NCBI RefSeq assembly: GCF_013341275.1
Contig: NZ_CP054476.1
Coordinates: forward strand, 2,592,988 to 2,656,987
Length of the DNA stretch: 64,000 nucleotides
From: Methyloligella sp. GL2
GTDB lineage: Bacteria > Pseudomonadota > Alphaproteobacteria > Rhizobiales > Methyloligellaceae
Direction: 5' to 3'
Shown here: positions 45,143 to 54,030 of the stretch, in pieces
Position numbering within the stretch: position 1 is the stretch's first letter
Layout of the letters: each line of letters begins with the position of its first letter
Made by a program: the position numbers and the translations under genes
Notes under the pieces: model-generated
Told to the model about the DNA's origin: nothing
Database searches by the model: none
What the model saw: the letters and a program-made list of their open reading frames with translations, nothing else

Positions 45143-46572
45143 GCCGGCATCGAGACGGCTTTGATCTCGCAGAAATCCTCAAGACCGAAGACGCCGCCCT
45201 CGCGGCCATTGCCCGACATCTTGTAGCCGCCGAAGGGCGAGCCTGCGCCGATATCGCTGCCGTTGATATGCACCATGCCGGCGCGCAGGCGCCGCATGAC
45301 CGCCTTGGCGTGATCCAGATCGCCGGACTGGATATAGGCGGCAAGGCCATAGGGCGTGTCGTTGGCGATGGCGACGGCATCATCGTCGTCATCATAGGAA
45401 ATCATCACCAGCACCGGACCGAACACCTCTTCCTGGGCGATGGTCATGTCGTTGGTGACATTGCCGAACACGGTGGGGCGGACGAAATAGCCGCGATTGA
45501 ACCCGGCCGGACGCCCCGGACCGCCGGCGAGCAGCTTGGTGCCCTCGCCCATGCCGGTCTCGATCAGGCCCTGCACCTTGTCGAACTGCATCGCCGAGAC
45601 CAGCGGGCCAATATGCGGCCCCCGCTCCGCCGGCTGCCCGACCTGGGTCTCGCCGGCAAGATCGGCGGCAAGCGCCATGGCATCCTCATACTGGCTCTTA
45701 TGGACCAGCATGCGGGTCGGCGCGTTGCAGCTCTGGCCGGTATTATGGAAGCAATGGGCGAGGCCGCGTTGAACGGCGTCCTTCAGGTCGGCATCGGCGA
45801 GAATGACGTTCGGCGACTTGCCGCCCAGCTCCAGAGTGACGCGCTTGATGGTCTCGGAGGCATCCTTGGTGATCAGACGGCCGGCCCGGGTGGAGCCGGT
45901 GAAGGACATCATCTGGATATCGGGATGCTTGGACAGCGCCGAGCCGACATTGATGCCATCGCCGTTGATCATGTTGAACACGCCGGCCGGCACGCCGGCC
46001 TCGTCGAGGATCTCGGCAAACAGCAGCGCGTTGAGCGGGGTGATCTCGGAAGGCTTCAGCACCACGGTGCAGCCGACGGCGATGGCCGGAAACACCTTCA
46101 GGGCGATCTGGTTGATCGGCCAGTTCCACGGGGTGATCAGGCCGCAAACGCCGATGGGCTCGCGGCGGATGAGATCGCCTTCGGAATTGATGTGCTCGAA
46201 GTCGAAATTCTCCAGCGCGGCGATGGTGGCGTTGACATGGGCCATGCCGACGGCGGTCTGCGCATCGTCGCAAAGGTCGATGGGCGCACCGAGCTCGTCG
46301 CGGATCAGCGCCGACATCTCGTCGTAGCGCCGCTGATAGATGTCGCGGATCTTCTTCAGCAGTGCCAGGCGCTCGTCCTTGGTGGTTTCGGAGAAGCTGG
46401 CAAAGGCGCGCTTCGCGGCGGCCACGGCGACATCGACATCATCCGGGCTGCCCATGGCGATGGTCGCGATGACCTCCTCATTGGCCGGGTTGATGACGTC
46501 GGCGCTCTCCTTGTGCTTGGGGTCGACCCAGGCGCCGTCGATATAGAATTTGTCGGTGTGCAAACTGGTCAT
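45139..46572 (-). CDS. NAD(P)-dependent aldehyde dehydrogenase, probable gamma-glutamylaminobutyraldehyde step
   Basis: The 477-residue ALDH-fold enzyme shows the general base Glu in VTLELGGKSPN, the catalytic Cys in HNTGQSCNAPTR, WNWPINQIALK and EEVFGPVL. It would oxidise gamma-glutamyl-gamma-aminobutyraldehyde (PuuC role) or the aminobutyraldehyde made by transamination. ATG 46572 (MTSLHTDKFYIDGAWV) fits family starts. A GTG ten codons upstream is possible but has no ribosome site. It is the last gene of the minus-strand polyamine operon. Confidence 0.85.
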   Translation of the reverse strand: MTSLHTDKFYIDGAWVDPKHKESADVINPANEEVIATIAMGSPDDVDVAVAAAKRAFASFSETTKDERLALLKKIRDIYQRRYDEMSALIRDELGAPIDLCDDAQTAVGMAHVNATIAALENFDFEHINSEGDLIRREPIGVCGLITPWNWPINQIALKVFPAIAVGCTVVLKPSEITPLNALLFAEILDEAGVPAGVFNMINGDGINVGSALSKHPDIQMMSFTGSTRAGRLITKDASETIKRVTLELGGKSPNVILADADLKDAVQRGLAHCFHNTGQSCNAPTRMLVHKSQYEDAMALAADLAGETQVGQPAERGPHIGPLVSAMQFDKVQGLIETGMGEGTKLLAGGPGRPAGFNRGYFVRPTVFGNVTNDMTIAQEEVFGPVLVMISYDDDDDAVAIANDTPYGLAAYIQSGDLDHAKAVMRRLRAGMVHINGSDIGAGSPFGGYKMSGNGREGGVFGLEDFCEIKAVSMPA

Positions 46573-46605
46573 ATGAATTGCCGTCTTGGTTTGGAGGAAC
46601 ACGTT

Positions 46606-47907
46606 CTACAGCCGGTCGCGCATGGCGTACCACGTCATGGCGACGGCCAGGAGCGGCAGGCGCATGGCAGGCCCGCCGGGGAAAGTAGCGTTCGGAATCT
46701 CGCTCATTATGTCGAAGCGCCCGGCCTGGTTGGCAATAGCGTCGGCGGCGATCTTTCCGGCGATGGTTGCCATGCCGACGCCATGGCCGGAAAAGCCGGA
46801 CATGGAGAGAATGTTGCGGTCCGCGCGGTAGAAATGCGGAAGACGCGAGCGCGTGATGGCCAGCGTCCCGCCCCATGCATAGTCGATTCGGGTGTCGCGC
46901 AGCTGCGGATAAATCTCCAGCATCGGCTTGCGCACCGTGGCAGCGATGTCGTCGGGGAAGCGGTAATTATAGGTCTCGCCGCCGCCGAACAGCATGCGCC
47001 GATCCTCCGTCAGCCGGAAATAGTTCACCACGAAGCGGCTATCGGCGACGGCGTAATTGTTGCGGATGAGGGATTTGGCGAAGTCCTCGCTCAAGGGCTC
47101 GGTGACGACGATATAGTTGTTGATCGGCATCACGCGGGAGGAAAGCTCAGGCTCGATATTGTTGTGATAGCCGTTGAGGCCGAGCACCAGATGCTTGGCG
47201 CCGACCACCGCCTTTTCGGTCCGCACCTTGACCATGGCGCCCTTGTCGAAGCCGGTCATGCGGCTCATCTCGAAGATCCTCACGCCTGCAGCTACGGCCA
47301 TCTTGGCAAGGCCGAAGGCATAGCGGAGCGGGTGGAGATGGGCGGCGCCCATATTCAGCGAGCCGGAATAATAATCGGGTGAGCCGACCTCGTGGCGAAT
47401 GGCCTCCTTGTCGAGAAAGCTGATCTCCTCGGCGCCGTAGACCTTTCGCATATGCTCGACATATTCGGCCGTTTCGGCGGTGAAGCGGGCGCGATGGTCG
47501 GCATGGATGATGCCAGGGGTGAGGCCGCAATCGATCTTGCCCCTGGCGATTAGCGCCTTGACCAGAGCGACGGAGTCCTGGCCGATATCCCAGAGGATCT
47601 TGGCCCGCTCCAGGCCGAAATTCTTTTCCAGCTCCGGCTGCTCGACGCGCTGGCCGCCGCTGAGCTGTCCGCCATTGCGGCCCGAGGCGCCGAAGCCGAC
47701 GCGGCTTGCTTCCAGCAGCACCACATCGAGCCCCTGCTCGGCCAGATGCAGGGCGGCGGAGAGGCCGGAGAAGCCGGCACCGACGACACAGACATCGGCC
47801 GAGATCTCGCCTTCCGCTTGCGGGTAAGGCCCGGGGGGCGTGGCAGTCGCCGCGTAATAGGAGTTCGGATACTCCCCGGGGCGATCGTTGATGGTCAAAA
47901 TATCCAT
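46606..47907 (-). CDS. FAD-dependent oxidoreductase, second gamma-glutamylputrescine oxidase-like copy
   Basis: The 433-residue DAO-family flavoenzyme has NSYYAATATPPGPYP, VVGAGFSGLSAALHLAEQGLDVVLLEA, GFGASGRNGGQLSGGQR and the C-terminal SGFSGHGVGMATIAGKI. It has the same architecture as the 43.1 kb paralogue but is clearly diverged, so it is not a recent duplication. It probably oxidises a glutamylated polyamine made by the GS at 49.4 kb in the same operon. Confidence 0.86.
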   Translation of the reverse strand: MDILTINDRPGEYPNSYYAATATPPGPYPQAEGEISADVCVVGAGFSGLSAALHLAEQGLDVVLLEASRVGFGASGRNGGQLSGGQRVEQPELEKNFGLERAKILWDIGQDSVALVKALIARGKIDCGLTPGIIHADHRARFTAETAEYVEHMRKVYGAEEISFLDKEAIRHEVGSPDYYSGSLNMGAAHLHPLRYAFGLAKMAVAAGVRIFEMSRMTGFDKGAMVKVRTEKAVVGAKHLVLGLNGYHNNIEPELSSRVMPINNYIVVTEPLSEDFAKSLIRNNYAVADSRFVVNYFRLTEDRRMLFGGGETYNYRFPDDIAATVRKPMLEIYPQLRDTRIDYAWGGTLAITRSRLPHFYRADRNILSMSGFSGHGVGMATIAGKIAADAIANQAGRFDIMSEIPNATFPGGPAMRLPLLAVAMTWYAMRDRL

Positions 47908-47945
47908 GAGACCAGAGGGGCTAGCATTTCAGATAAGGCGTGCTG

Positions 47946-49334
47946 TCAGGCCGCTTGCCACAGACCTTCGGACTTCACCTGTTCGTGGGTTTCGTCGAGG
48001 GACTGCCAGACCCGCTCCATCATCAGGTCGATCTCCTCCGGCGAGATGGTGAGCGGCGGGGCGATGACCATGCGGTCGCCGACATGGCGCATCACCAGCC
48101 CGTTGCGGATGGCGTTGTCGCGGCAGATCACGCCGACCGTGCCTTCCTCCTCGGCGAATTTGGCGCGCGAGGCCTTATCGGGGGTGAGCGCGATGGAGGC
48201 GATCAGACCCTGGATCTTAGCCTCGCCGACGAGGGGATGATCGGTCAGGCTCTCCCACTTCTCCTTGATGTAGGGCCCCACCGTCTCCTTGACACGGGTG
48301 ACGATGCCTTCCTCGTGGAGGATGCGGAGATTTTCCAGCGCCACCGCCGCGGCGACCGGATGGGCCGAATAGGTGTAGCCGTGATTGAACTCGCCGCCCT
48401 GGTCGATGACCTCCGCCACCTCGTCGGAGACGATGGTGCCGCCGATGGGCATGTAGCCGGAGGACAGCGCCTTGGCGACGGTCATAATGTCGGGCTGGAT
48501 GCCGTAGACCTCCGAGCCGAACCATTCGCCGGTACGGCCGAAGCCGCAGATGACCTCGTCGGCGATCATCAGGATATCGTATTTCTTCAGGATACGATTG
48601 ACCTCGGGCCAATAGCTGGCCGGCGGGATAATCACGCCGCCCGCCCCCTGGATTGGCTCAGCGATGAAGGCGGCGACCTTGTCCTCGCCGAGCTCGAGAA
48701 TCTTCTCTTCCAGCTCGCGCGCCCGGGCGAGGCCGAACTCCTCGGGCGCCATATCGCCGCCCTCGCCCCACCAATCGGGCTGATTGATATGCGCGATGCC
48801 GGGGATCGGCAGACCGCCTTGGGCGTGCATACCTTTCATGCCGCCGAGAGACGCCGCGCCCATGGAGGAGCCGTGATAGGCGTTCCAGCGGGTGATGATG
48901 ACCTGCTTCTCCGGCTTGCCCTTGGCGGCCCAGTAATGGCGCACGAGACGGATATTGGTGTCGTTGGCCTCCGACCCCGAGGAGCTGAAGAAGACGTGGT
49001 TGAGATCGCCCGGCGCCAGCTCGGCCAGACGCGTCGCCAGGCCAATGGCCGGCACGTGGGAGGTCTGGAAGAAGGTGTTGTAGTAGGAGAGCTGCTTCAT
49101 CTGGCGCGAGGCGGCCTCGGCCAGCTCCTCGCGGCCATAGCCGATGGCGACGCACCACAGCCCGGCCATGCCGTCGAGGATCTCGTTGCCTTCGCTGTCG
49201 CGCAGGAACACCCCATTGGCCTCGGTGATGATGCGGACGCCCTTGGCGTTCAGCTCGCGGCCGTCGGTGAAGGGATGCAGGTGGTGAGCGGCGTCCAGAC
49301 GCTGCAGCTGTTCCGTCGAGTAGTTCCAAGCCAT
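47946..49334 (-). CDS. spuC: Class III aminotransferase, putrescine-pyruvate type (SpuC-like)
   Basis: The 462-residue PLP enzyme has LNHVFFSSSGSEANDTNIRLVRHYW, the Asp in MIADEVICGFGRTG, and the Schiff-base Lys in VAKALSSGYMPIGG. The opening LDAAHHLHPFTD matches SpuC and related omega-amino acid:pyruvate aminotransferases. It moves the amino group of putrescine or a related diamine to pyruvate. It lies 16 bases downstream of a gamma-glutamylpolyamine synthetase gene in the same operon. Confidence 0.85.
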   Translation of the reverse strand: MAWNYSTEQLQRLDAAHHLHPFTDGRELNAKGVRIITEANGVFLRDSEGNEILDGMAGLWCVAIGYGREELAEAASRQMKQLSYYNTFFQTSHVPAIGLATRLAELAPGDLNHVFFSSSGSEANDTNIRLVRHYWAAKGKPEKQVIITRWNAYHGSSMGAASLGGMKGMHAQGGLPIPGIAHINQPDWWGEGGDMAPEEFGLARARELEEKILELGEDKVAAFIAEPIQGAGGVIIPPASYWPEVNRILKKYDILMIADEVICGFGRTGEWFGSEVYGIQPDIMTVAKALSSGYMPIGGTIVSDEVAEVIDQGGEFNHGYTYSAHPVAAAVALENLRILHEEGIVTRVKETVGPYIKEKWESLTDHPLVGEAKIQGLIASIALTPDKASRAKFAEEEGTVGVICRDNAIRNGLVMRHVGDRMVIAPPLTISPEEIDLMMERVWQSLDETHEQVKSEGLWQAA

Positions 49335-49350
49335 AACAAATGCTCCTCAG

Positions 49351-50736
49351 CTAGACGTTGAGCAGCAAATGCTCGCGCTCCCAGGGAGAGATCTCCCGCT
49401 GGAACTCGGTTAGCTCAGCGTTCTTGATGGCGGCGAAAAGCTTGCAGAAGGATTCGCCGAGCACCTTCTGAATTTCGGTCGCGTTGGCAAAGCCGTCCAA
49501 GGCGGCGGAGAGCCCCCCGGGCAAGGCGTTGGCCTCGCGCCAAACCTCGTGGGTGGCTTCGGGCCTCGGCTCGATCTCGTTGATCATGCCGAGATAGCCG
49601 GCAGCCAGGCTGGCGGCGATGGCGAGATAGGGATTGGTGTCGATGCCGATGATGCGGTTTTCGATGCGCCGCGCCTCGGGCCCGGAAATCGGAATCCGCA
49701 AGCCGGTGGTGCGATTATCCCGCGACCATTCCAGATTGCCGGGTGCGCTCATGCGGCCGTTGAGGCGGCGATAGCTGTTCACATAAGGCGCCAGCACCGG
49801 CATCACCTCAGCGAGATAGCGCTGCGAGCCGCCGATGAAATGCAGGAAGGCAGGAGACACCGTGCCGTCGGCCTCGGAGAAGATATTGGCACCGGTCTTT
49901 ATGTCGACGACGCTTTGATGCAGGTGCATGGCCGAGCCGGGCTCGTCGCGCATCGGCTTGGCCATGAAGGTGGCGAAGGTATTGTGCCGGAGCCCGGCCT
50001 CACGGATGGCGCGCTTGAAATAGAAGACCTGGTCGGCGAGCTCGAGCGGATCGCCATGCAGCAGATTGATCTCGATCTGGCCTGCCCCGCCCTCCTGGAT
50101 CAGGGTGTCGATGCCAAGCCCCTGCGCCTCGGCGAAATCGTAAATGGTATCGATGACCGGTCCGTACTCGTCGACGGCGACCATGGAGAAGGGCTGCCGG
50201 CCGAAACCGCGGCGCCCGGTGCGGCCGATGGGCGGCTCAATCGGCTCGTTCGGATCGACATTCGGCTTGGTGAGGTAGAATTCCAGCTCCGGCGCGACGA
50301 CCGGCTGCCAGCCCCGCTCGGCATAGAGAGCCAGGATGCGCTTCAGCACATTGCGGGGGGCGACCTCCACCGGATCGCCGGCGCGGGTCGTCAGATCGCA
50401 AATCACCTGCAAGGTGACGTCGTCGGCCCAGGGCGCGGCAGAGGCGGTGCCCATATCCGGATGCAGCACGATGTCCTTTTCCATCCACTGATCCTCGATC
50501 TCGCCGATCTCGACATAGTCGCCAGTGATGGTCTGGTAGAACAGCGAGTCTGGCAGGAAGAAGGTGCTGTCCGGGGAGAATTTGTAGAACGGCATGGCCT
50601 TGCCGCGGGACATGCCCACGAAATCGGGCACGATGCATTCCACCTCCTCGATACGGCGGCTGCCGCGGAAGGTCTGGAACGTCTCGGGGAGACGGGAAAG
50701 CCAGTCTGGATCAGTTGAGGCCGTCAAGATGCACAC
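49351..50736 (-). CDS. Gamma-glutamylpolyamine synthetase (GS family, SpuI/GlnA3-like)
   Basis: The 461-residue GS-family protein shows VEVAPRNVLKRILALYAERGW, VVAPELEFYLTKP, LIQEGGAGQIEINLLHGD, TFMAKPMRDEPGSAMHLHQS and SRDNRTTGLRIPISG. It is related to SpuI/GlnA3 enzymes that glutamylate polyamines. The N-terminus is a weak GTG start at 50736, and the true start could be a little downstream. It is the first gene of the minus-strand operon (GS, aminotransferase, FAD oxidase, aldehyde dehydrogenase). A near-perfect copy of the proposed operator is about 115 bases upstream. Confidence 0.86.
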   Translation of the reverse strand: MCILTASTDPDWLSRLPETFQTFRGSRRIEEVECIVPDFVGMSRGKAMPFYKFSPDSTFFLPDSLFYQTITGDYVEIGEIEDQWMEKDIVLHPDMGTASAAPWADDVTLQVICDLTTRAGDPVEVAPRNVLKRILALYAERGWQPVVAPELEFYLTKPNVDPNEPIEPPIGRTGRRGFGRQPFSMVAVDEYGPVIDTIYDFAEAQGLGIDTLIQEGGAGQIEINLLHGDPLELADQVFYFKRAIREAGLRHNTFATFMAKPMRDEPGSAMHLHQSVVDIKTGANIFSEADGTVSPAFLHFIGGSQRYLAEVMPVLAPYVNSYRRLNGRMSAPGNLEWSRDNRTTGLRIPISGPEARRIENRIIGIDTNPYLAIAASLAAGYLGMINEIEPRPEATHEVWREANALPGGLSAALDGFANATEIQKVLGESFCKLFAAIKNAELTEFQREISPWEREHLLLNV

Positions 50737-50841
50737 ATGTTCAGCAATGGAGGCAATTCAGATCTAACGATGCTGATTGGCCGGAGACTCCCGGCCGACG
50801 CCAAACTGCCAGCAAAGATAAATAGGATCGAAAAATTCCGG

Positions 50842-51570
50842 TCAAGAAATTTTGATCAAATTTTCGCTTTCTGCCGGCGCTTCGAATAGCGAGCTGCGGA
50901 TGTTGTCGATGCCTTGCAGGATGTCCTCGCGCATCGCCTCCTCGACCTTGTCGGCCCGGTTGTCGCGCAAAGCCGCCAAGGCTTCCTGATGCATATCGGG
51001 CAGGTAGAGCTTGCCCTTGAACCGGCGGAACATCATGCGCAAGGACGGGCCGGTCTGCAGCCATAGCCGCTCGACCATGCCGATCAGCTCGCGCTTCTCG
51101 GAGGCCAGATACAGCGTCATGTGGAAGCGGTAGTTCTGGATCAGATATTCGCGCACGTTCTGATGGGCGATGGCCGCGTTGACGGCCTGATCGATCATGT
51201 CGAGCTCAAGGATCTTGGTGGCGCCGATCTTCTCTGCGCCCCAGCGCGCCAGCTTCGGCTCGATCGCCAGCCGGGCGAAGGCGAACTCCTCCAGCTTCGC
51301 CTCGGTCAGCTCCGGAACGCAGACGCGGCGATTGCCCATGAACTCCAGCGCACCCTCCGCGGTCAGACGCCGGATCGCCTCGCGGACCGGCGTCATTCCG
51401 GCGCCCAGCACGTTGGTCAGACCCTGGATGGTGACCGCGTCTCCCGGGGCCAGCTCGCCGTAGAGGATCATGTCCCGAATAAGCCGATAGACGCGAACAT
51501 GCGCCGGCTGTTTCAAGCTAGTGACTTCCAACGAACCTGCCCCTTCCACAAGTTTTATCTTTAATTTCAT
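50842..51570 (-). CDS. GntR-family (FCD/FadR-type) transcriptional regulator, proposed polyamine repressor
   Basis: The product has 242 residues. The winged helix-turn-helix (about 22-85; VYRLIRDMILYGELAPGDAV and GMTPVREAIRRLTAEGALEF) is followed by an all-helical FCD ligand domain with metal-binding His candidates (AIAHQN, FHMTLY, LPDMHQEAL). It lies between the polyamine catabolic operon and the polyamine importer, divergent from the importer. The palindrome ATTTGATCAAAT before three nearby units is the best candidate for its operator. Inducer is unknown, plausibly a polyamine or glutamylated intermediate. Confidence 0.88.
   Translation of the reverse strand: MKLKIKLVEGAGSLEVTSLKQPAHVRVYRLIRDMILYGELAPGDAVTIQGLTNVLGAGMTPVREAIRRLTAEGALEFMGNRRVCVPELTEAKLEEFAFARLAIEPKLARWGAEKIGATKILELDMIDQAVNAAIAHQNVREYLIQNYRFHMTLYLASEKRELIGMVERLWLQTGPSLRMMFRRFKGKLYLPDMHQEALAALRDNRADKVEEAMREDILQGIDNIRSSLFEAPAESENLIKIS
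50850..50861. promoter_or_regulatory. One-mismatch copy of the proposed GntR operator, before the second GS gene
   Basis: TTTTGATCAAAT lies about 115 bases before the GS start, inside the last codons of the GntR gene. It keeps the TTTGATCAAA core. Because it is also coding (residues NLIK), conservation there could have another cause. Confidence 0.5.
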
Positions 51571-51636
51571 CCTGTTGTAGCGCGCCGCGCATTGATTTAC
51601 GCAGACAACCGTTTCCGCCTTGCCATGCAGAAATAA

Positions 51637-51648
51637 ATTTGATCAAAT
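51637..51648. promoter_or_regulatory. Putative GntR operator ATTTGATCAAAT before potF
   Basis: A perfect copy lies in the 114-base divergent region between the GntR gene and potF, 37 bases before the potF start. A -35-like TTGCCA at 51620 is 17 bases upstream of a -10-like TCAAAT that overlaps the palindrome, so binding would block RNA polymerase. Confidence 0.7.
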
Positions 51649-51684
51649 GTTTTATCGCAATGCAAAATCCAAGTCACGGAGTGG

Positions 51685-52797
51685 ATGCACGACATGAGAA
51701 ACATCCGGCTATTCTGCGCTTGCCTGCTGGCTATCGGCGCTGCCGTACTAGCGACAAGCCCGTCCGTTTCCGCTGAAGAGGTCCATGTCTACAACTGGTC
51801 GGACTACATCGACGAATCCCTGCTCGACAAGTTCGAGAAAGAAACCGACATCAAGGTGATCTACGATGTTTTCGACAGCAATGAGGTGCTGGAGACCAAG
51901 CTTCTGGCAGGCGGCTCCGGCTACGATGTCGTGGTTCCGTCGGCAACGTTTCTAGAGCGCCAGATTCAGGCCGGCGTATTTCAGCCGCTGGACTATTCGA
52001 AGCTGCCGAACTCGAAAAATCTCTGGGACGTGATCAAGGAACGTCTCGAGCCTTACGATCCGGGCAACAAATACTCCGTGAACTATATGTGGGGCACCAC
52101 CGGCATCGGCTACAATGTCGAGAAGGTGAAGGAAGTGCTCGGCGAGGATGCGCCGACCGACAGCCTCGATCTGGTGTTCAAGCCGGAGAACATGGAGAAG
52201 CTGGCCAAGTGCGGCGTGATGTTCCTCGACGCGCCGACGGAGATGATCCCGGCCGCGCTGAAATATATCGGCGAAGACCCGAACTCCCACGATCCTGAGG
52301 TCATCGCCAAGGCCGAACCGGTGCTGATGGCGGTCCGCCCCTACATCAAGAAGTTCCACAGCTCCGAATACATCAACGCTCTGGCCAATGGCGACATTTG
52401 CGTCGCGTTCGGCTGGTCGGGCGACATCTTCCAGGCCCGCGACCGTGCCGACGAAGCCGATAACGGCGTGGAGATCGCCTACACCATCCCGAAGGAAGGC
52501 GCGCTGATGTGGTTCGACGAGATGGCCATCCCGGCGGATGCGCCCAATCCGGATGCTGCGCTCAAGTTCATCAACTTCATGATGGACCCGGAGAACATGG
52601 CTGCAGCTTCGAACTACGTCTACTACGCCAACGGCAACCTGGCGTCGCAGAAATATCTCGAAGAGGACGTGATCGACGATCCGGCCATCTATCCGGACAA
52701 AGAGACCATGGACAACCTCTTCACCGTCTCGGCCTACGATCCCAAGGTCCAGCGCAAAGTCACGCGCATGTGGACCAAGATCAAGTCCGGCACCTAA
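51685..52797 (+). CDS. potF: PotF/SpuD-type polyamine-binding periplasmic protein
   Basis: The 370-residue class II substrate-binding protein has a signal peptide (cleavage near SVSAEE, about 31). The mature start VHVYNWSDYIDESLLDKFEKET is diagnostic of PotF/PotD-type proteins. GDICVAFGWSGDIFQARDRA and ALMWFDEMAIPADAPNPD line the binding cleft. It captures putrescine, spermidine or a related amine. ATG 51685 or 51694 are both possible. A strong hairpin follows the gene. Confidence 0.92.
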   Translation: MHDMRNIRLFCACLLAIGAAVLATSPSVSAEEVHVYNWSDYIDESLLDKFEKETDIKVIYDVFDSNEVLETKLLAGGSGYDVVVPSATFLERQIQAGVFQPLDYSKLPNSKNLWDVIKERLEPYDPGNKYSVNYMWGTTGIGYNVEKVKEVLGEDAPTDSLDLVFKPENMEKLAKCGVMFLDAPTEMIPAALKYIGEDPNSHDPEVIAKAEPVLMAVRPYIKKFHSSEYINALANGDICVAFGWSGDIFQARDRADEADNGVEIAYTIPKEGALMWFDEMAIPADAPNPDAALKFINFMMDPENMAAASNYVYYANGNLASQKYLEEDVIDDPAIYPDKETMDNLFTVSAYDPKVQRKVTRMWTKIKSGT

Positions 52798-52812
52798 TCA
52801 CAATCACTGGTA

Positions 52813-52841
52813 ATTGCGCGGGGCCCAGCGTCCCGCGCAAT
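52813..52841 (+). other. Hairpin between potF and potG
   Basis: A perfect 10-base-pair stem (ATTGCGCGGG 52813-52822, CCCGCGCAAT 52832-52841) with a 9-base loop and no T run. Such intergenic stems often protect the mRNA of the abundant binding protein and lower expression of the downstream ATPase gene. Confidence 0.6.
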
Positions 52842-52869
52842 CCATCCTCGGGGGCGGTCTCTAAGTACA

Positions 52870-54024
52870 ATGAAACCGATAATGGCTGAGACGAAACCTG
52901 CGAGCGTCTTCGCTCCTTGGCTGGATGCTGACGCGAAACCGATCATCAGCTTTGAGAATGTCACCAAGAAGTTCGGCGACTTCACTGCGGTCAACACTCT
53001 CAATCTGAAAATCTACGAGCGCGAGTTTTTCGCGCTGCTGGGCTCCTCGGGCTGCGGCAAGACCACCTTGCTCCGCATGCTGGCCGGCTTCGAAACCCCG
53101 ACCAGCGGCTTCATCCTCGTCGACGGCCAGCACATCAACGACATTCCGCCGAACAAGCGCGCCATCAATATGATGTTCCAGAGCTATGCGCTGTTTCCGC
53201 ATTTGAGCGTCTGGGACAATATCGCCTTCGGTCTGCGCCGCACCGACATGGAGAAAGACGCCATCGGCGACCGGGTCACCGAGATGCTGCGGCTGACGCA
53301 GCTCGACGGGTTCTCGCACCGCAAGCCGCATCAGCTTTCCGGCGGGCAGCGCCAGCGTGTGGCCTTGGCCCGCTCTCTCGCCAAGGCACCCAGGATCCTG
53401 CTGCTCGACGAGCCGCTGGCCGCGCTCGACAAGAAGCTGCGCCAAGAGACGCAGTTCGAGCTGATGGACATCCAGGAGAAGACGGGCACGACCTTCGTCA
53501 TCGTCACCCACGATCAGGAGGAGGCGATGACCGTGGCCTCCCGCGTCGCGGTGATGAACAAGGGCAATCTGCTACAGGTGGCGACGCCGGGCGAGATCTA
53601 CGAAGCGCCCAACTCGGTCTATGTCGCCGACTTCATCGGCGAGGTGAACATCATCGAGGGCGAGGCGAAGCTCGAAGGGCCCGACAAAATCGCGATCACC
53701 TATGCGGAGAACATGCCGCCGATCATCTCTGTCGGGAAGACCGAGGGGATAAGCGAAGGGCAGAAAGTCTCCTTCATCGTCCGTCCCGAGAAGGTCCGGG
53801 TCTCGCTGACCGGCGACGACGACCGGGCCAACAAGGTCAAAGGCACGGTGATGGACATCGCCTATCTCGGCAGTATCTCCACCTATCACGTGCGTCTGGA
53901 TAACGGGCAGATGCTCTCCGCCCAGATGACCAACACGCAGCGCATCGAACATCGCGAAATCACTTGGGACGACCAAGTCTGGCTGAGCTGGTCGGACGAG
54001 GCTGGCCTGGTCCTTACGCAGTAA
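52870..54024 (+). CDS. potG: PotG/PotA-type polyamine ABC transporter ATPase
   Basis: The 384-residue ATPase has Walker A GSSGCGKTT, signature LSGGQRQRVALARSLAKAP, Walker B ILLLDEPLAALD and the switch His in VTHDQEEAM. A C-terminal TOBE domain (about 280-380) follows. It drives the two permeases downstream. ATG 52870 or 52882 are both possible starts. The permease gene begins 7 bases after its stop. Confidence 0.93.
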   Translation: MKPIMAETKPASVFAPWLDADAKPIISFENVTKKFGDFTAVNTLNLKIYEREFFALLGSSGCGKTTLLRMLAGFETPTSGFILVDGQHINDIPPNKRAINMMFQSYALFPHLSVWDNIAFGLRRTDMEKDAIGDRVTEMLRLTQLDGFSHRKPHQLSGGQRQRVALARSLAKAPRILLLDEPLAALDKKLRQETQFELMDIQEKTGTTFVIVTHDQEEAMTVASRVAVMNKGNLLQVATPGEIYEAPNSVYVADFIGEVNIIEGEAKLEGPDKIAITYAENMPPIISVGKTEGISEGQKVSFIVRPEKVRVSLTGDDDRANKVKGTVMDIAYLGSISTYHVRLDNGQMLSAQMTNTQRIEHREITWDDQVWLSWSDEAGLVLTQ

Positions 54025-54030
54025 AAGCTC

